A stretch of DNA of 64,000 nucleotides from a virus. A model generated the notes under the pieces. That model was given only the letters and a program-made list of their open reading frames with translations. It did no database searches and was not told the DNA's origin. Where the stretch lies: IMG/VR virus record IMGVR_UViG_3300047321_000093, positions 1 through 64,000 of that record; one strand, given 5' to 3'. Shown here piece after piece: positions 57,474 to 64,000 of the stretch. The first letter of the stretch is position 1, and each line of letters opens with the position of its first letter. Made by a program: the position numbers and the translations under genes.

Positions 57474-59173
57474 GATTTGAGTTGGACGTAAAAGGATCGC
57501 GAAGTAGGCTCGACATAGAAATCACGCGCCCGCATTTGAACAAAGAAATCCCGTTGCTTCCCGGCCACGTAGAAGTCGTGCTTGGGGCATGCCACGCAGA
57601 AAGACCGAGCGGGAATCTGAGCGTAGAAGCTTGGGTCGACTGGGTAGGACTGCGCGCCAATGTGCCCCGCACCAGACGACATGTCCGGAAGCTGCGCGCT
57701 GCTTCCTTTTCCTGTGATGGGCAGGGTGACGTTCCCTGTCGCGCTTGATGCGTCGCGAGCCTGGACCGATGCGCCCGTTGCAGTGATGCCGATGAGGCCT
57801 GCGCCCAAGCTAAGGTCATGCGCTGCGGTCGATGATCCGGACCCGGCGATGCTGAGATTGCCCGATGCGGCTGACGACGATGATCTTTGGGCGGGCGAGG
57901 CCATGCCCGCGGTCGACAACGCACCCACGGCAGCGGATGCATTCCGAGACTGAGCGCTCGCACCGGACCCGCCGATGACACTGCCAGTAGTGCCGGCCGC
58001 CGTCGACGTGTTCGCGGATTGTGTGTCAGCGCCCGATCCGGACAGGGACACGGCGCCAGATGCGGTGCTGATGTTCGCCTGCTGGCTTGATGCGCCAGCG
58101 CCCGCAATCTTGACCGCGCCGACTGCAGACGATGCATTGGCGGCCTGGCTTGATGCTGCCGAGCCAGCGATGCTTACTTGGCCTGTCGCCGTGCTCGCAT
58201 TGATGGACTGCGCGCTTGTTGCGGTGCCTACAGTCGCAATCGAGCCGGCGCCAGAATCCGTGTTTGCCCGTTGTGAGCTCGACGCCGATCCAGTGACCGA
58301 AACTGCACCGGAAGCTGTCGACGTATTACCGCGCTGCGTGCTGGCCGACGATCCGGAAACGGCGATGGCGCCGGAACCAGCCGACGAGTTCCGCGCTTGC
58401 GTAGATGCGGAAGTGCCAGTTACGCCGGTGTTGATCGTCATGGTGAGGCGGATTTGACCGCGCTTACCCGATCCGCCACTAGTCGAGCCCCAACCGCCGC
58501 CGCCAGCGCCGCCGCCTGGCAAGCCGCCATCGCCGCCTACTGTAGCTGAGCCATTGCCAGCAGACCCACCACCACCGCCACCGCCATTGACATTGTCAGA
58601 CCCGGGCGAGCCACTACCAAACGCGGTGCCGCCCGTGCCGGGAGCGCCACCAGCTACGCCGTTGTCACCGGGACCGCCAGTGCCGCCATTAGCTCCGCTG
58701 AACGGCGCACCAGCAACGCCGGGGCCATCGGGCCCAGCGCAGCCGCCACCACCACCACCGCCATCGTTAGCTGTGTCAGTGCCGGCGCCGCCGTTGCCGC
58801 CCGCGAATTTGGTCGTGCCGACCACGCCGGTAGTAGAACCGCCTAGACCGGCGGCAGCGGTGTTCGTGCCTCCGCCGCCGTTCGCGGAACAGATCGCGTT
58901 TGCCAGCGTCGTACCGCCGAACCGCGTACCAGTGCCGCTAGTGCCTGACGTGTTGTTGCCGCCCGTGCCAATGGCGTAGGGGATGGGCCATGTCAGGCCC
59001 GTTACGTTGGCAACCTTAGAGTAACCGCCGCCACCGGAACCGCCGCCAGAAGCTGGCGGGTTATTTCCCGACCCTCCCGAATCTCCCCAGCACTCAACCA
59101 GGTCGAGGCTTACGAACCCCGCGGGCTGCGCAAAGCTTGAGCCCGACGTCAGAACGACGACAGTCTGGGCCAT
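57470..59173 (-). CDS. polyglycine-rich tail fibre/adhesin with about 21-residue repeats
   Basis: 567 aa. Residues about 28-245 are extremely Gly-rich (runs such as GGGSGGGGYSK and GGGGGGGCAGPDG), the sort of sequence that forms polyglycine-II bundles in gp38-type phage adhesins. Residues about 250-490 contain roughly ten Ser/Ala repeats of the type GSxASSQxxNxSxAxGAVxI. The end (490-567) is aromatic. Likely receptor-binding or fibre protein. Terminator upstream isolates it from the endolysin. Confidence 0.65.
   Translation of the reverse strand: MAQTVVVLTSGSSFAQPAGFVSLDLVECWGDSGGSGNNPPASGGGSGGGGYSKVANVTGLTWPIPYAIGTGGNNTSGTSGTGTRFGGTTLANAICSANGGGGTNTAAAGLGGSTTGVVGTTKFAGGNGGAGTDTANDGGGGGGGCAGPDGPGVAGAPFSGANGGTGGPGDNGVAGGAPGTGGTAFGSGSPGSDNVNGGGGGGGSAGNGSATVGGDGGLPGGGAGGGGWGSTSGGSGKRGQIRLTMTINTGVTGTSASTQARNSSAGSGAIAVSGSSASTQRGNTSTASGAVSVTGSASSSQRANTDSGAGSIATVGTATSAQSINASTATGQVSIAGSAASSQAANASSAVGAVKIAGAGASSQQANISTASGAVSLSGSGADTQSANTSTAAGTTGSVIGGSGASAQSRNASAAVGALSTAGMASPAQRSSSSAASGNLSIAGSGSSTAAHDLSLGAGLIGITATGASVQARDASSATGNVTLPITGKGSSAQLPDMSSGAGHIGAQSYPVDPSFYAQIPARSFCVACPKHDFYVAGKQRDFFVQMRARDFYVEPTSRSFYVQLKS
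57690..58440 (-). repeat. internal coding repeats of the fibre gene
   Basis: Tandem units of about 63 bases encode the Ser/Ala repeats. Units differ in sequence (imperfect), so this is protein-level repetition and not a CRISPR. Confidence 0.6.
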
Positions 59174-59189
59174 GAATGTCCTTTAGGCG

Positions 59190-59211
59190 TAAAAAAAGCC
59201 GCAGGGCGGCC
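59190..59211 (-). terminator. terminator between endolysin and fibre genes
   Basis: Minus-strand GCCGC/GCGGC stem followed by T7. Confidence 0.82.
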
Positions 59212-59243
59212 TATGCGTTTGGCGGATATTTGCCGTTTATGCG

Positions 59244-59801
59244 TCAAGCAGATATTCCAAGCGCCTTCTTTGCCGCGCCGTAGAGCGCCAGGCGTTCCGA
59301 GTATCCATTCGGCATGGCCTTCGAGTGCCGATTGCCGAGATTCACGGCTCGGCTGACTGCGAGGAAGTCACCAGCCAGGGCGCTCAGCTTGTTGTTGTGC
59401 CAGAACCAGCCGGCAGATAACGCGGCGTCATTCGGCTGCTCGAGCAATTCAGGGTGGGCGATCAAATCGAGGTCGAGCCCTACGCCACACAGCAGATAGT
59501 TGCGGCGTCCGGTGATTTGGATGAGTCCGCGGCCCATGAAACGCTCGCCGTCTCCTGGCTGTGTGTTGCCTAGATCAGAGCGGCCTTCGTAGTGGTGCTG
59601 TGCAAGCGTTGGACCCCAAATTTCCCGGGTGAATACGAGACGACCCGACTCCACGCCAACCGTCGCAAGGAATGCGGCCACGTCAAGCGGCTCATTGATC
59701 CCGAACCGATCGCACGCGGCCTGCAATGGGGCTACCCACTGCGCGGCACGCAACTGGGTCGAACCACAGCCTGCGGCAACAATGGTGGAGTTCAGTCGCA
59801 T
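59244..59801 (-). CDS. GH19 chitinase-like endolysin
   Basis: 185 aa from ATG 59801, TGATG-coupled to the holin-like gene. It has catalytic Glu in VGVESGRL and a second in HHYEGRSDLGN, followed by GERFMGRGLIQITGRRNY, the GH19 signature. It cleaves peptidoglycan during lysis. No signal peptide, so holin-dependent. A 25-residue extension is rejected. Confidence 0.88.
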   Translation of the reverse strand: MRLNSTIVAAGCGSTQLRAAQWVAPLQAACDRFGINEPLDVAAFLATVGVESGRLVFTREIWGPTLAQHHYEGRSDLGNTQPGDGERFMGRGLIQITGRRNYLLCGVGLDLDLIAHPELLEQPNDAALSAGWFWHNNKLSALAGDFLAVSRAVNLGNRHSKAMPNGYSERLALYGAAKKALGISA

Positions 59802-60097
59802 CACGTTTGCCCGGGGAATTTGCCATGCATCGCCCCCCACACCGCCGCCGCGAACGCGATGAACGGCCCGAACCACACAACCAGCTTCCGCAGCACACGC
59901 CCGGTCGCCGTGAAGAACCCGATGCTGCCCTTGGCAAGCTTCAGCAGCTCGACCAACTCCTTCGTGTTCGACTCAACGCGCAACGTTGCTTCGGTGTTGG
60001 CTGACAACTCGCCTCGCCAGTCGCCGACTTGTTGCTCGATCGTGCTCATGCGTTGCTCCAGGGCGGCAATCGCCGGGTCGCGGTGTGGATTGTTCAA
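59801..60097 (-). CDS. XhlA-like/holin-type protein
   Basis: 98 aa from TTG 60097. A coiled-coil N-terminus (IAALEQRMSTIEQQV) is followed by a single C-terminal membrane helix (WFGPFIAFAAAVWGAM). Directly precedes the endolysin. Could be a holin or holin accessory. Confidence 0.65.
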   Translation of the reverse strand: MNNPHRDPAIAALEQRMSTIEQQVGDWRGELSANTEATLRVESNTKELVELLKLAKGSIGFFTATGRVLRKLVVWFGPFIAFAAAVWGAMHGKFPGQT

Positions 60098-60117
60098 GGG
60101 GTGCCCCGGATAGAAAT

Positions 60118-60142
60118 GAAAAAAGCCGCTCGATGGCGGCTT
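60118..60142 (-). terminator. distal tandem terminator after the RHH gene
   Basis: GCCGC/GCGGC hairpin followed by T6 on the minus strand. Confidence 0.78.
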
Positions 60143-60155
60143 GGTCGTGTGGTCG

Positions 60156-60184
60156 TAAAAAAGCCGCCTCGGTGGGCGGCTTTG
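60156..60184 (-). terminator. terminator directly after the RHH gene
   Basis: Perfect AAGCCGCC/GGCGGCTT stem followed by T6 on the minus strand. The pair insulates the RHH transcript from the lysis genes. Confidence 0.85.
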
Positions 60185-60400
60185 TTATTTGTGCTTCAGT
60201 GCGTTTCGCAATCGCTCAATCGACTGATCGCTGATGTCTACGACTGGCAGCTTGCCTCGTTTCTCATCAAGCACCTGGACGATGGCGGCATTCAGCGAAA
60301 TTCCTTGCTCATTGGCGAACTCCATCAGCCACGCATGTAAATCGCGCGGCAGCCGAAGCGCCGTCTTCATGTAATCCGATTGGTCGATTGAGGTAGCCAT
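60185..60400 (-). CDS. Arc-type ribbon-helix-helix repressor
   Basis: 71 aa. MKTALRLPRDLHAWLMEFA, then NEQGISLNAAIVQVL, is a complete Arc fold. It is divergent from the T5orf172-type gene. A possible promoter has -10 TATGCT (60412-60407) and predicts a start right at the ATG. Operator 1 lies in the promoter spacer, so autoregulation is expected. Confidence 0.82.
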   Translation of the reverse strand: MATSIDQSDYMKTALRLPRDLHAWLMEFANEQGISLNAAIVQVLDEKRGKLPVVDISDQSIERLRNALKHK

Positions 60401-60415
60401 GCCGACAGCATAGCA

Positions 60416-60490
60416 CCTTCATCATGAAAGCAAAAGCTTGCCTTCATCATGAAAGTAGCCTACGATGCTGAAATGCCTTCATGATGAAGG
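60416..60490. promoter_or_regulatory. three shared operators between the RHH and T5orf172-type genes
   Basis: CCTTCATCATGAAag at 60416-60430 and 60441-60455 and the near-palindrome CCTTCATGATGAAGG at 60476-60490. The first lies in the RHH promoter spacer, the second in the spacer of the forward promoter, the third over the forward start codon. Confidence 0.72.
60438..60466 (+). promoter_or_regulatory. forward promoter of the T5orf172-type gene
   Basis: TTGCCT (60438-60443), 17 bases, TACGAT (60461-60466). The start would be near 60473, leaving a leader of only about 8 bases before ATG 60481. Confidence 0.65.
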
Positions 60491-61152
60491 TTAGGAGAAT
60501 TCTCGAAGAGACCGCGAGATACGATGGTCAGAGCGTTCTGTATTGCTTTCGATTCAAACATGACGTCTGCAAGGTAGGTAAATCAATGTGTCTGAGAAAA
60601 CGGGCGAAGCAGCTTTCGTCCCACGGGCTTTGGAACCAGATGTTTGTTGACGTCATAGCGATTCCGTGCCGACCGGATGCGCTATCAGTTGCGGAGCGAT
60701 TGGCGTTATCGAAGTTGGCCGTCAAACTCCGAAGACTTGGGCCCGAAATTTTCGAATCGCCGGCCGATATCGGCATTGCAGCAGACGTTTTGGCTGAATC
60801 GATCCGCATCGCCGAACAATTAACGGAGCCGACCGATCTCGGTCCCGCTGACTTCGCTGCGATTGCGGCCGAATCCGGGATCATCGCGTCGATGGTGATC
60901 GATTCGGCAAGGCAAGACATCGAAGCGGCGATCTCGCTTGCCATGCGCGCCCCAGAAATGAGCGAAAAAGAATTCCTGTGGAATTTTGACGAATTGCCGC
61001 CATTTGCAGCCCATTTAGTGCCTGGAATGGTTGAACGCAATGCCGTCCTCATTGGTTTAGGCAAGCCATACGATGAGCGAAAGCCAGCATTGCAGGCCTT
61101 CGCGGCAGTGTGGGTTGCGCAGCACGCCGCACGACTGGAGCATCCAGCATGA
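60481..61152 (+). CDS. T5orf172/GIY-YIG-like protein
   Basis: 223 aa. Residues about 17-45 (SVLYCFRFKHDVCKVGKSMCLRKRAKQL with a break) resemble the T5orf172 domain also seen near terS in this phage. A long helical C-terminus follows. The ATG is inside operator 3 and no ribosome site precedes it, so near-leaderless translation is likely. Antirepressor, nuclease or toxin roles are all possible. Confidence 0.6.
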   Translation: MMKVRRILEETARYDGQSVLYCFRFKHDVCKVGKSMCLRKRAKQLSSHGLWNQMFVDVIAIPCRPDALSVAERLALSKLAVKLRRLGPEIFESPADIGIAADVLAESIRIAEQLTEPTDLGPADFAAIAAESGIIASMVIDSARQDIEAAISLAMRAPEMSEKEFLWNFDELPPFAAHLVPGMVERNAVLIGLGKPYDERKPALQAFAAVWVAQHAARLEHPA

Positions 61153-61376
61153 CCGAGTTCGCACACTTCAAGTTCAATGAGACCGGTCTGGACGAGGACG
61201 AATGCCTGGCGGGCTATCGCGCGGGCCTCGACGGTGAGCCGGAACCGGGTAGCGACAAAAGCCGCTCATTCCTTCACGGCTGGCGGAACGGCATGGCAGA
61301 CAAAGGCCGCGTGCCAATCACGCGCGAACAACGCGAGTACGCCGAAAGCTACGTCAGGAAAGGGCGAGCGCATTAG
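61149..61376 (+). CDS. ribosome-modulation-factor-like protein
   Basis: 75 aa from ATG 61149 (ATGA overlap). AGYRAGLDG and RSFLHGWRNGMAD match the conserved pattern of Rmf, the factor that dimerises ribosomes. Phages and prophages carry such copies. Whether it acts on ribosomes here is unknown. Confidence 0.65.
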   Translation: MTEFAHFKFNETGLDEDECLAGYRAGLDGEPEPGSDKSRSFLHGWRNGMADKGRVPITREQREYAESYVRKGRAH

Positions 61377-61457
61377 AAACAGGTGCGCCCACATCGGCGG
61401 CAACCGATGCAGGCGCGGTGATCCAGAGATCCAACGACTAAGAAGGAAGACCGAATC

Positions 61458-62198
61458 ATGTTCAATTATAAGGCCGCAGTTGCGGCGGGGGTAGTGCTTT
61501 GCCTTTCAATGTCGGCTCAGGCCGAAAGCTGGTTTTCCATTGAGGCCGGCATCGGCGCATCGAGGTACAACGACGAAGATGGTTTGTGGGTAAACAAAGG
61601 TCTTCCGCACAACTCGCACCTCTCGGCGCCCGCATACCGCGTCGGCATCCAGTTCAACGCGATCAATCACACGCCGGGTTCGTACCTGCCGGGCCTAGCG
61701 ATGCATCTCGCATATCTGAACTTCGGTCGCGCCAGCGTGCGCAGTCTCGCAGCCCCTGACGAAGACCCGAACGTCTACAACGCGCAGAACGGCGGCTACT
61801 ACGATACAAAGGCGCACTCGTGCGCGGGGCAATGCGGGCCGCTGCGGAATTTCGTCTCCGGCGGCACGATGCAGGCCGTAGCGCTTACGTTTGAACCGTT
61901 CTGGACCTATCGCAACTGGCGCTTCGGGCTCGAAGCCGGTCCTGCGATCTTCCGCGGCACGTGGGACGCAACGGCGACGGCTGTCAGCGATTCGCAATGG
62001 TGGAAGGCCGGGCAAACCGAAAACTTCCATCACGTGCCGAAGTGGGAGGCCGGTGCGCTCGTCGGTGCAGCCGTTTCCTACGGCGCCGTCAGCCTTCGTT
62101 ATAACTACATTTTCGCGAAGACGCATACCTACAGCACGACGAATGTGCCGCCGGGTTGGTCGGGCGCTCACATGGTTACCTTGAACTATACGTTCTGA
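61458..62198 (+). CDS. outer-membrane beta-barrel protein
   Basis: 246 aa. Signal peptide (AAVAAGVVLCLSMSAQA, cut near residue 22), many alternating beta strands, and a C-terminal aromatic (LNYTF) needed for barrel assembly. GGAAGA precedes the ATG. Possible lysogenic-conversion protein altering the surface or receptor; a host gene is the alternative. Confidence 0.68.
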   Translation: MFNYKAAVAAGVVLCLSMSAQAESWFSIEAGIGASRYNDEDGLWVNKGLPHNSHLSAPAYRVGIQFNAINHTPGSYLPGLAMHLAYLNFGRASVRSLAAPDEDPNVYNAQNGGYYDTKAHSCAGQCGPLRNFVSGGTMQAVALTFEPFWTYRNWRFGLEAGPAIFRGTWDATATAVSDSQWWKAGQTENFHHVPKWEAGALVGAAVSYGAVSLRYNYIFAKTHTYSTTNVPPGWSGAHMVTLNYTF

Positions 62199-62203
62199 TT
62201 CCT

Positions 62204-62222
62204 CTGGGCGGCCGCCAGGGGC
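62204..62222. terminator. G/C-rich palindrome between converging genes
   Basis: CTGGGCGGCCGCCAG-like inverted repeat between the barrel gene and the DUF6311-like gene. There is no T-run. Confidence 0.35.
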
Positions 62223-62223
62223 G

Positions 62224-63804
62224 TTATGGCGCAACTACGCGATAACCGTCGACGATGCCAACGAACGAACCATTGGCCGCATACTTCTTTGCTAGTTCGA
62301 ATAGGGGATCGTCGACGAACACATAAAGCGTGTCGCGCCTATATTGCCCCGACGAAACCTGTTGCGCGACCTGAGTTCGCAGTTTTTGCAGCTTGGCAGG
62401 ACTTACCCTAGCGATGTAACCGCTGTTGATCGTCATGCCATGCTCGGCGGCGAACACGGAAACCGGAAGATCGTTGCGCGGCTGATCGGATGGCAGAACC
62501 ATTTCGACACGGCTATAACGAGCGGCTCGGTCATTCCAGAATGGCGACACGAGCGTCGAGCGCCAGACGCCTGACCAGTATGAGACGAACACGTGTCGGG
62601 GATAGGTCAGATCTGCGCACTGGACGACGAACAGCAGCACGAACACGACGAGCGCGAATTCCTTGCGCACCGAATGCGCGACGATGACCGCCGCTCCGAG
62701 CAGCACGAGATACGCAATCGTCCAGGCGAACCGGCCGGATACCCGGAAGGTGCTGGTGAGCGGTGCAAGGAAATGCGGCAGTTGCGTCGGCATGGCGTAG
62801 ACGAGCAACCCGACCGCCAGTGCCAGCAGGGGGCCAATGACTCGCCAGTCGATGTGCAGCGCCGGCCGCCATACGGCGGCCAGCACAAGTGCTGCGAGCA
62901 GCAGCCCGATACCGCCAAGGCCGAGATAGTTGAAGCCGCCAGCCTGATAGTCGTTGTACGGCACGAGCGGCAGGAACGAAGACCACATGTCGAGCGGCCG
63001 GAAGAAGTCGAGAAGGTGGAACCGGAAATAGCCGAAGCCACCCACCTGCACGTCGTTCGGATAGAAATAGCCGATCGTCCACATCCAGAGCGCGAGTACC
63101 ACGAAGACGATAGCAAAACGCGCAATGAGCGCTCGGAATCGTTCACCCGCGTATGCTTGGTGAATCAGATCAAACAGGAATATCGCAAGAACCATCGCCG
63201 TCAGATAGGCATGCACTGCGGCAGCGACGACGGCCAGCAATACCCATTTCCATGTCTTGCCGGTCGAATCGAAGTAGACGTTCAGGGCCGCGAGGATCAG
63301 CCAGTGCGCGAGCAGCGCCTCGTGACCGAGCAACCGCCACATCATGACAGGCGACAGCACGAACAGACCGGTGACGAGCAGGCACGGCAGCAGACCGTCG
63401 ATGAACCGCGACACGAGCCGGTACGCGAACACGGACTGAAACACGAAGCACAGCATCATCCACAGGCCGAGATACTGGAACGTAGTCGGCAGGAGCGCAC
63501 TGAATGGCTTGAACAGGAACGCCATCAGCGGCACGGAATCGCTGAATACGATTGAGCTGCCGATGTCCTCACCGAATGCATGGTTCGCGCCAAGTGGGAA
63601 TTGCAGCAGCGGCGTGTGCCGGAAGAACCCCCAGCCCATATAGTGCTGTGATGGATCGCCGTGGTTCATCAACCAGCCGATGTTCGCGGGATCGAGGATG
63701 CGCCAACCGGCGAACCACAGGAAAAGTACGGTGCCCCAGATGGCGGCGATAACGATGGAAGCGGCGGGGCGTTGCGCTAGAATGCGGGCTCTGGTTGGAG
63801 ACAT
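62224..63804 (-). CDS. polytopic membrane protein (DUF6311-like)
   Basis: 526 aa with about ten to eleven hydrophobic helices up to residue about 400 and a soluble C-terminal end (about 410-526). The pattern (NHGDPSQHYMGWGFF near residue 47) resembles DUF6311 proteins of Burkholderiales, glycosyltransferase-like membrane enzymes for surface sugars. It could be host surface-polysaccharide machinery or a serotype-converting prophage gene. Confidence 0.65.
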   Translation of the reverse strand: MSPTRARILAQRPAASIVIAAIWGTVLFLWFAGWRILDPANIGWLMNHGDPSQHYMGWGFFRHTPLLQFPLGANHAFGEDIGSSIVFSDSVPLMAFLFKPFSALLPTTFQYLGLWMMLCFVFQSVFAYRLVSRFIDGLLPCLLVTGLFVLSPVMMWRLLGHEALLAHWLILAALNVYFDSTGKTWKWVLLAVVAAAVHAYLTAMVLAIFLFDLIHQAYAGERFRALIARFAIVFVVLALWMWTIGYFYPNDVQVGGFGYFRFHLLDFFRPLDMWSSFLPLVPYNDYQAGGFNYLGLGGIGLLLAALVLAAVWRPALHIDWRVIGPLLALAVGLLVYAMPTQLPHFLAPLTSTFRVSGRFAWTIAYLVLLGAAVIVAHSVRKEFALVVFVLLFVVQCADLTYPRHVFVSYWSGVWRSTLVSPFWNDRAARYSRVEMVLPSDQPRNDLPVSVFAAEHGMTINSGYIARVSPAKLQKLRTQVAQQVSSGQYRRDTLYVFVDDPLFELAKKYAANGSFVGIVDGYRVVAP

Positions 63805-63862
63805 GTTCGGGCCGTGATCTGAAGTGCCCGGATTCTATCATCGCAGCTTTTGAGGCCATTTA

Positions 63863-64000
63863 ATGAAGAAGATCAGCCTGATCGGCGTCCTTTTTGTACT
63901 TCTCATTGTCGCGGCACTCGCAGCCGTCCTTGGTGCATCGTTGCTTGCGTCGGGATCGTCGGCTAGTTCGGATAACCCGGCGGCGATGTACCGAGCTATC
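63863..64000 (+). CDS. N-terminus of a membrane-anchored or secreted protein (runs off the right edge)
   Basis: 46 codons visible: MKKISLIGVLFVLLIVAALA, then a Ser-rich stretch. One signal or anchor helix. Divergent from the DUF6311-like gene with 58 bases between starts. Identity unknown. Confidence 0.5.
   Translation, partial: MKKISLIGVLFVLLIVAALAAVLGASLLASGSSASSDNPAAMYRAI

Noticed and set aside
57690-58440. Regular repeats resembling a CRISPR array
   Set aside because: Units are imperfect, about 63 bases, without constant repeat/variable spacer structure, and translate into protein repeats of the fibre gene.
62593-63555. 320-aa plus-strand ORF opposite the DUF6311-like gene
   Set aside because: Antisense shadow rich in Arg, Glu, Gln and His; the opposite strand has a coherent membrane topology.

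Overview
The window is dense, high-GC DNA that looks like a temperate, contractile-tailed (myovirus-like) phage integrated in a Burkholderia/Paraburkholderia-type betaproteobacterium. Evidence: a complete leftward head-tail-baseplate block using families common in Burkholderia prophages (DUF1073 portal, DUF2213 prohead protease, DUF2184 capsid, DUF3383 sheath, DUF3277 tube, Gp138 spike, DUF2612), a CI/Cro switch, an integrase with an excisionase, and very tight gene packing with ATGA, GTGA or TAATG overlaps throughout. No tRNA, rRNA, insertion sequence or CRISPR array was found.

Layout. 1-21.5 kb, minus strand, late operon: read right to left it runs GIY-YIG nuclease, TerS, TerL, portal, head morphogenesis, protease/scaffold, decoration, capsid, connectors, sheath, tube, frameshifted chaperone, tape measure, baseplate, and the start of a tail fibre that leaves the window. 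One lipoprotein gene (3325-3930) is inserted on the opposite strand. 21.5-36.2 kb, minus strand, early/middle operon: Cro-like and CII-like regulators, an O-like initiator carrying iteron-like repeats, a primase-helicase, RusA, an SNF2-type helicase, two DNA methyltransferases (one dual-coded with another long ORF), NinB, DUF1364, Ea22-like and DUF551 proteins, and a possible late regulator. 36.24-37.55 kb: the immunity region, with a LexA-like repressor and six related operator sites in two clusters, two of them lying in promoter spacers. 37.5-52.3 kb, plus strand: a long array of very small genes with a RecT/YqaJ recombination pair, HNH-type nucleases, GNAT-like and Lar-like proteins, an ASCH protein, excisionase and integrase. 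Two gene-free stretches in it (38387-38966 and 40636-40901) fold into strings of perfect hairpins and are candidate structured RNAs.

52.6-54.8 kb, plus strand: a small operon behind a perfect LexA (SOS) box, encoding a Cys-rich protein, unknown proteins and a stand-alone ATP-dependent ligase adenylation domain. 54.9-60.1 kb, minus strand: lysis and tail-tip genes (GH19 endolysin, holin-like proteins, polyglycine-rich fibre, lipoproteins, DUF1353). 60.2-62.2 kb: a divergent Arc-type repressor and T5orf172-type gene sharing three operator copies, then Rmf-like and outer-membrane beta-barrel genes. 62.2-64 kb: a polytopic DUF6311-like membrane protein and the start of a secreted or anchored protein, possibly host DNA.

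How it works together: CI represses the leftward promoter (cro, replication, then late functions) and the rightward promoter (small accessory genes, recombination, int). The plus-strand operon and the leftward lysis genes converge at about 54.85 kb. The lysis genes lie to the right of int, so either the prophage extends to about 60-62 kb with attachment sites not next to int, or the right-hand block is a second element. The window alone does not decide this.
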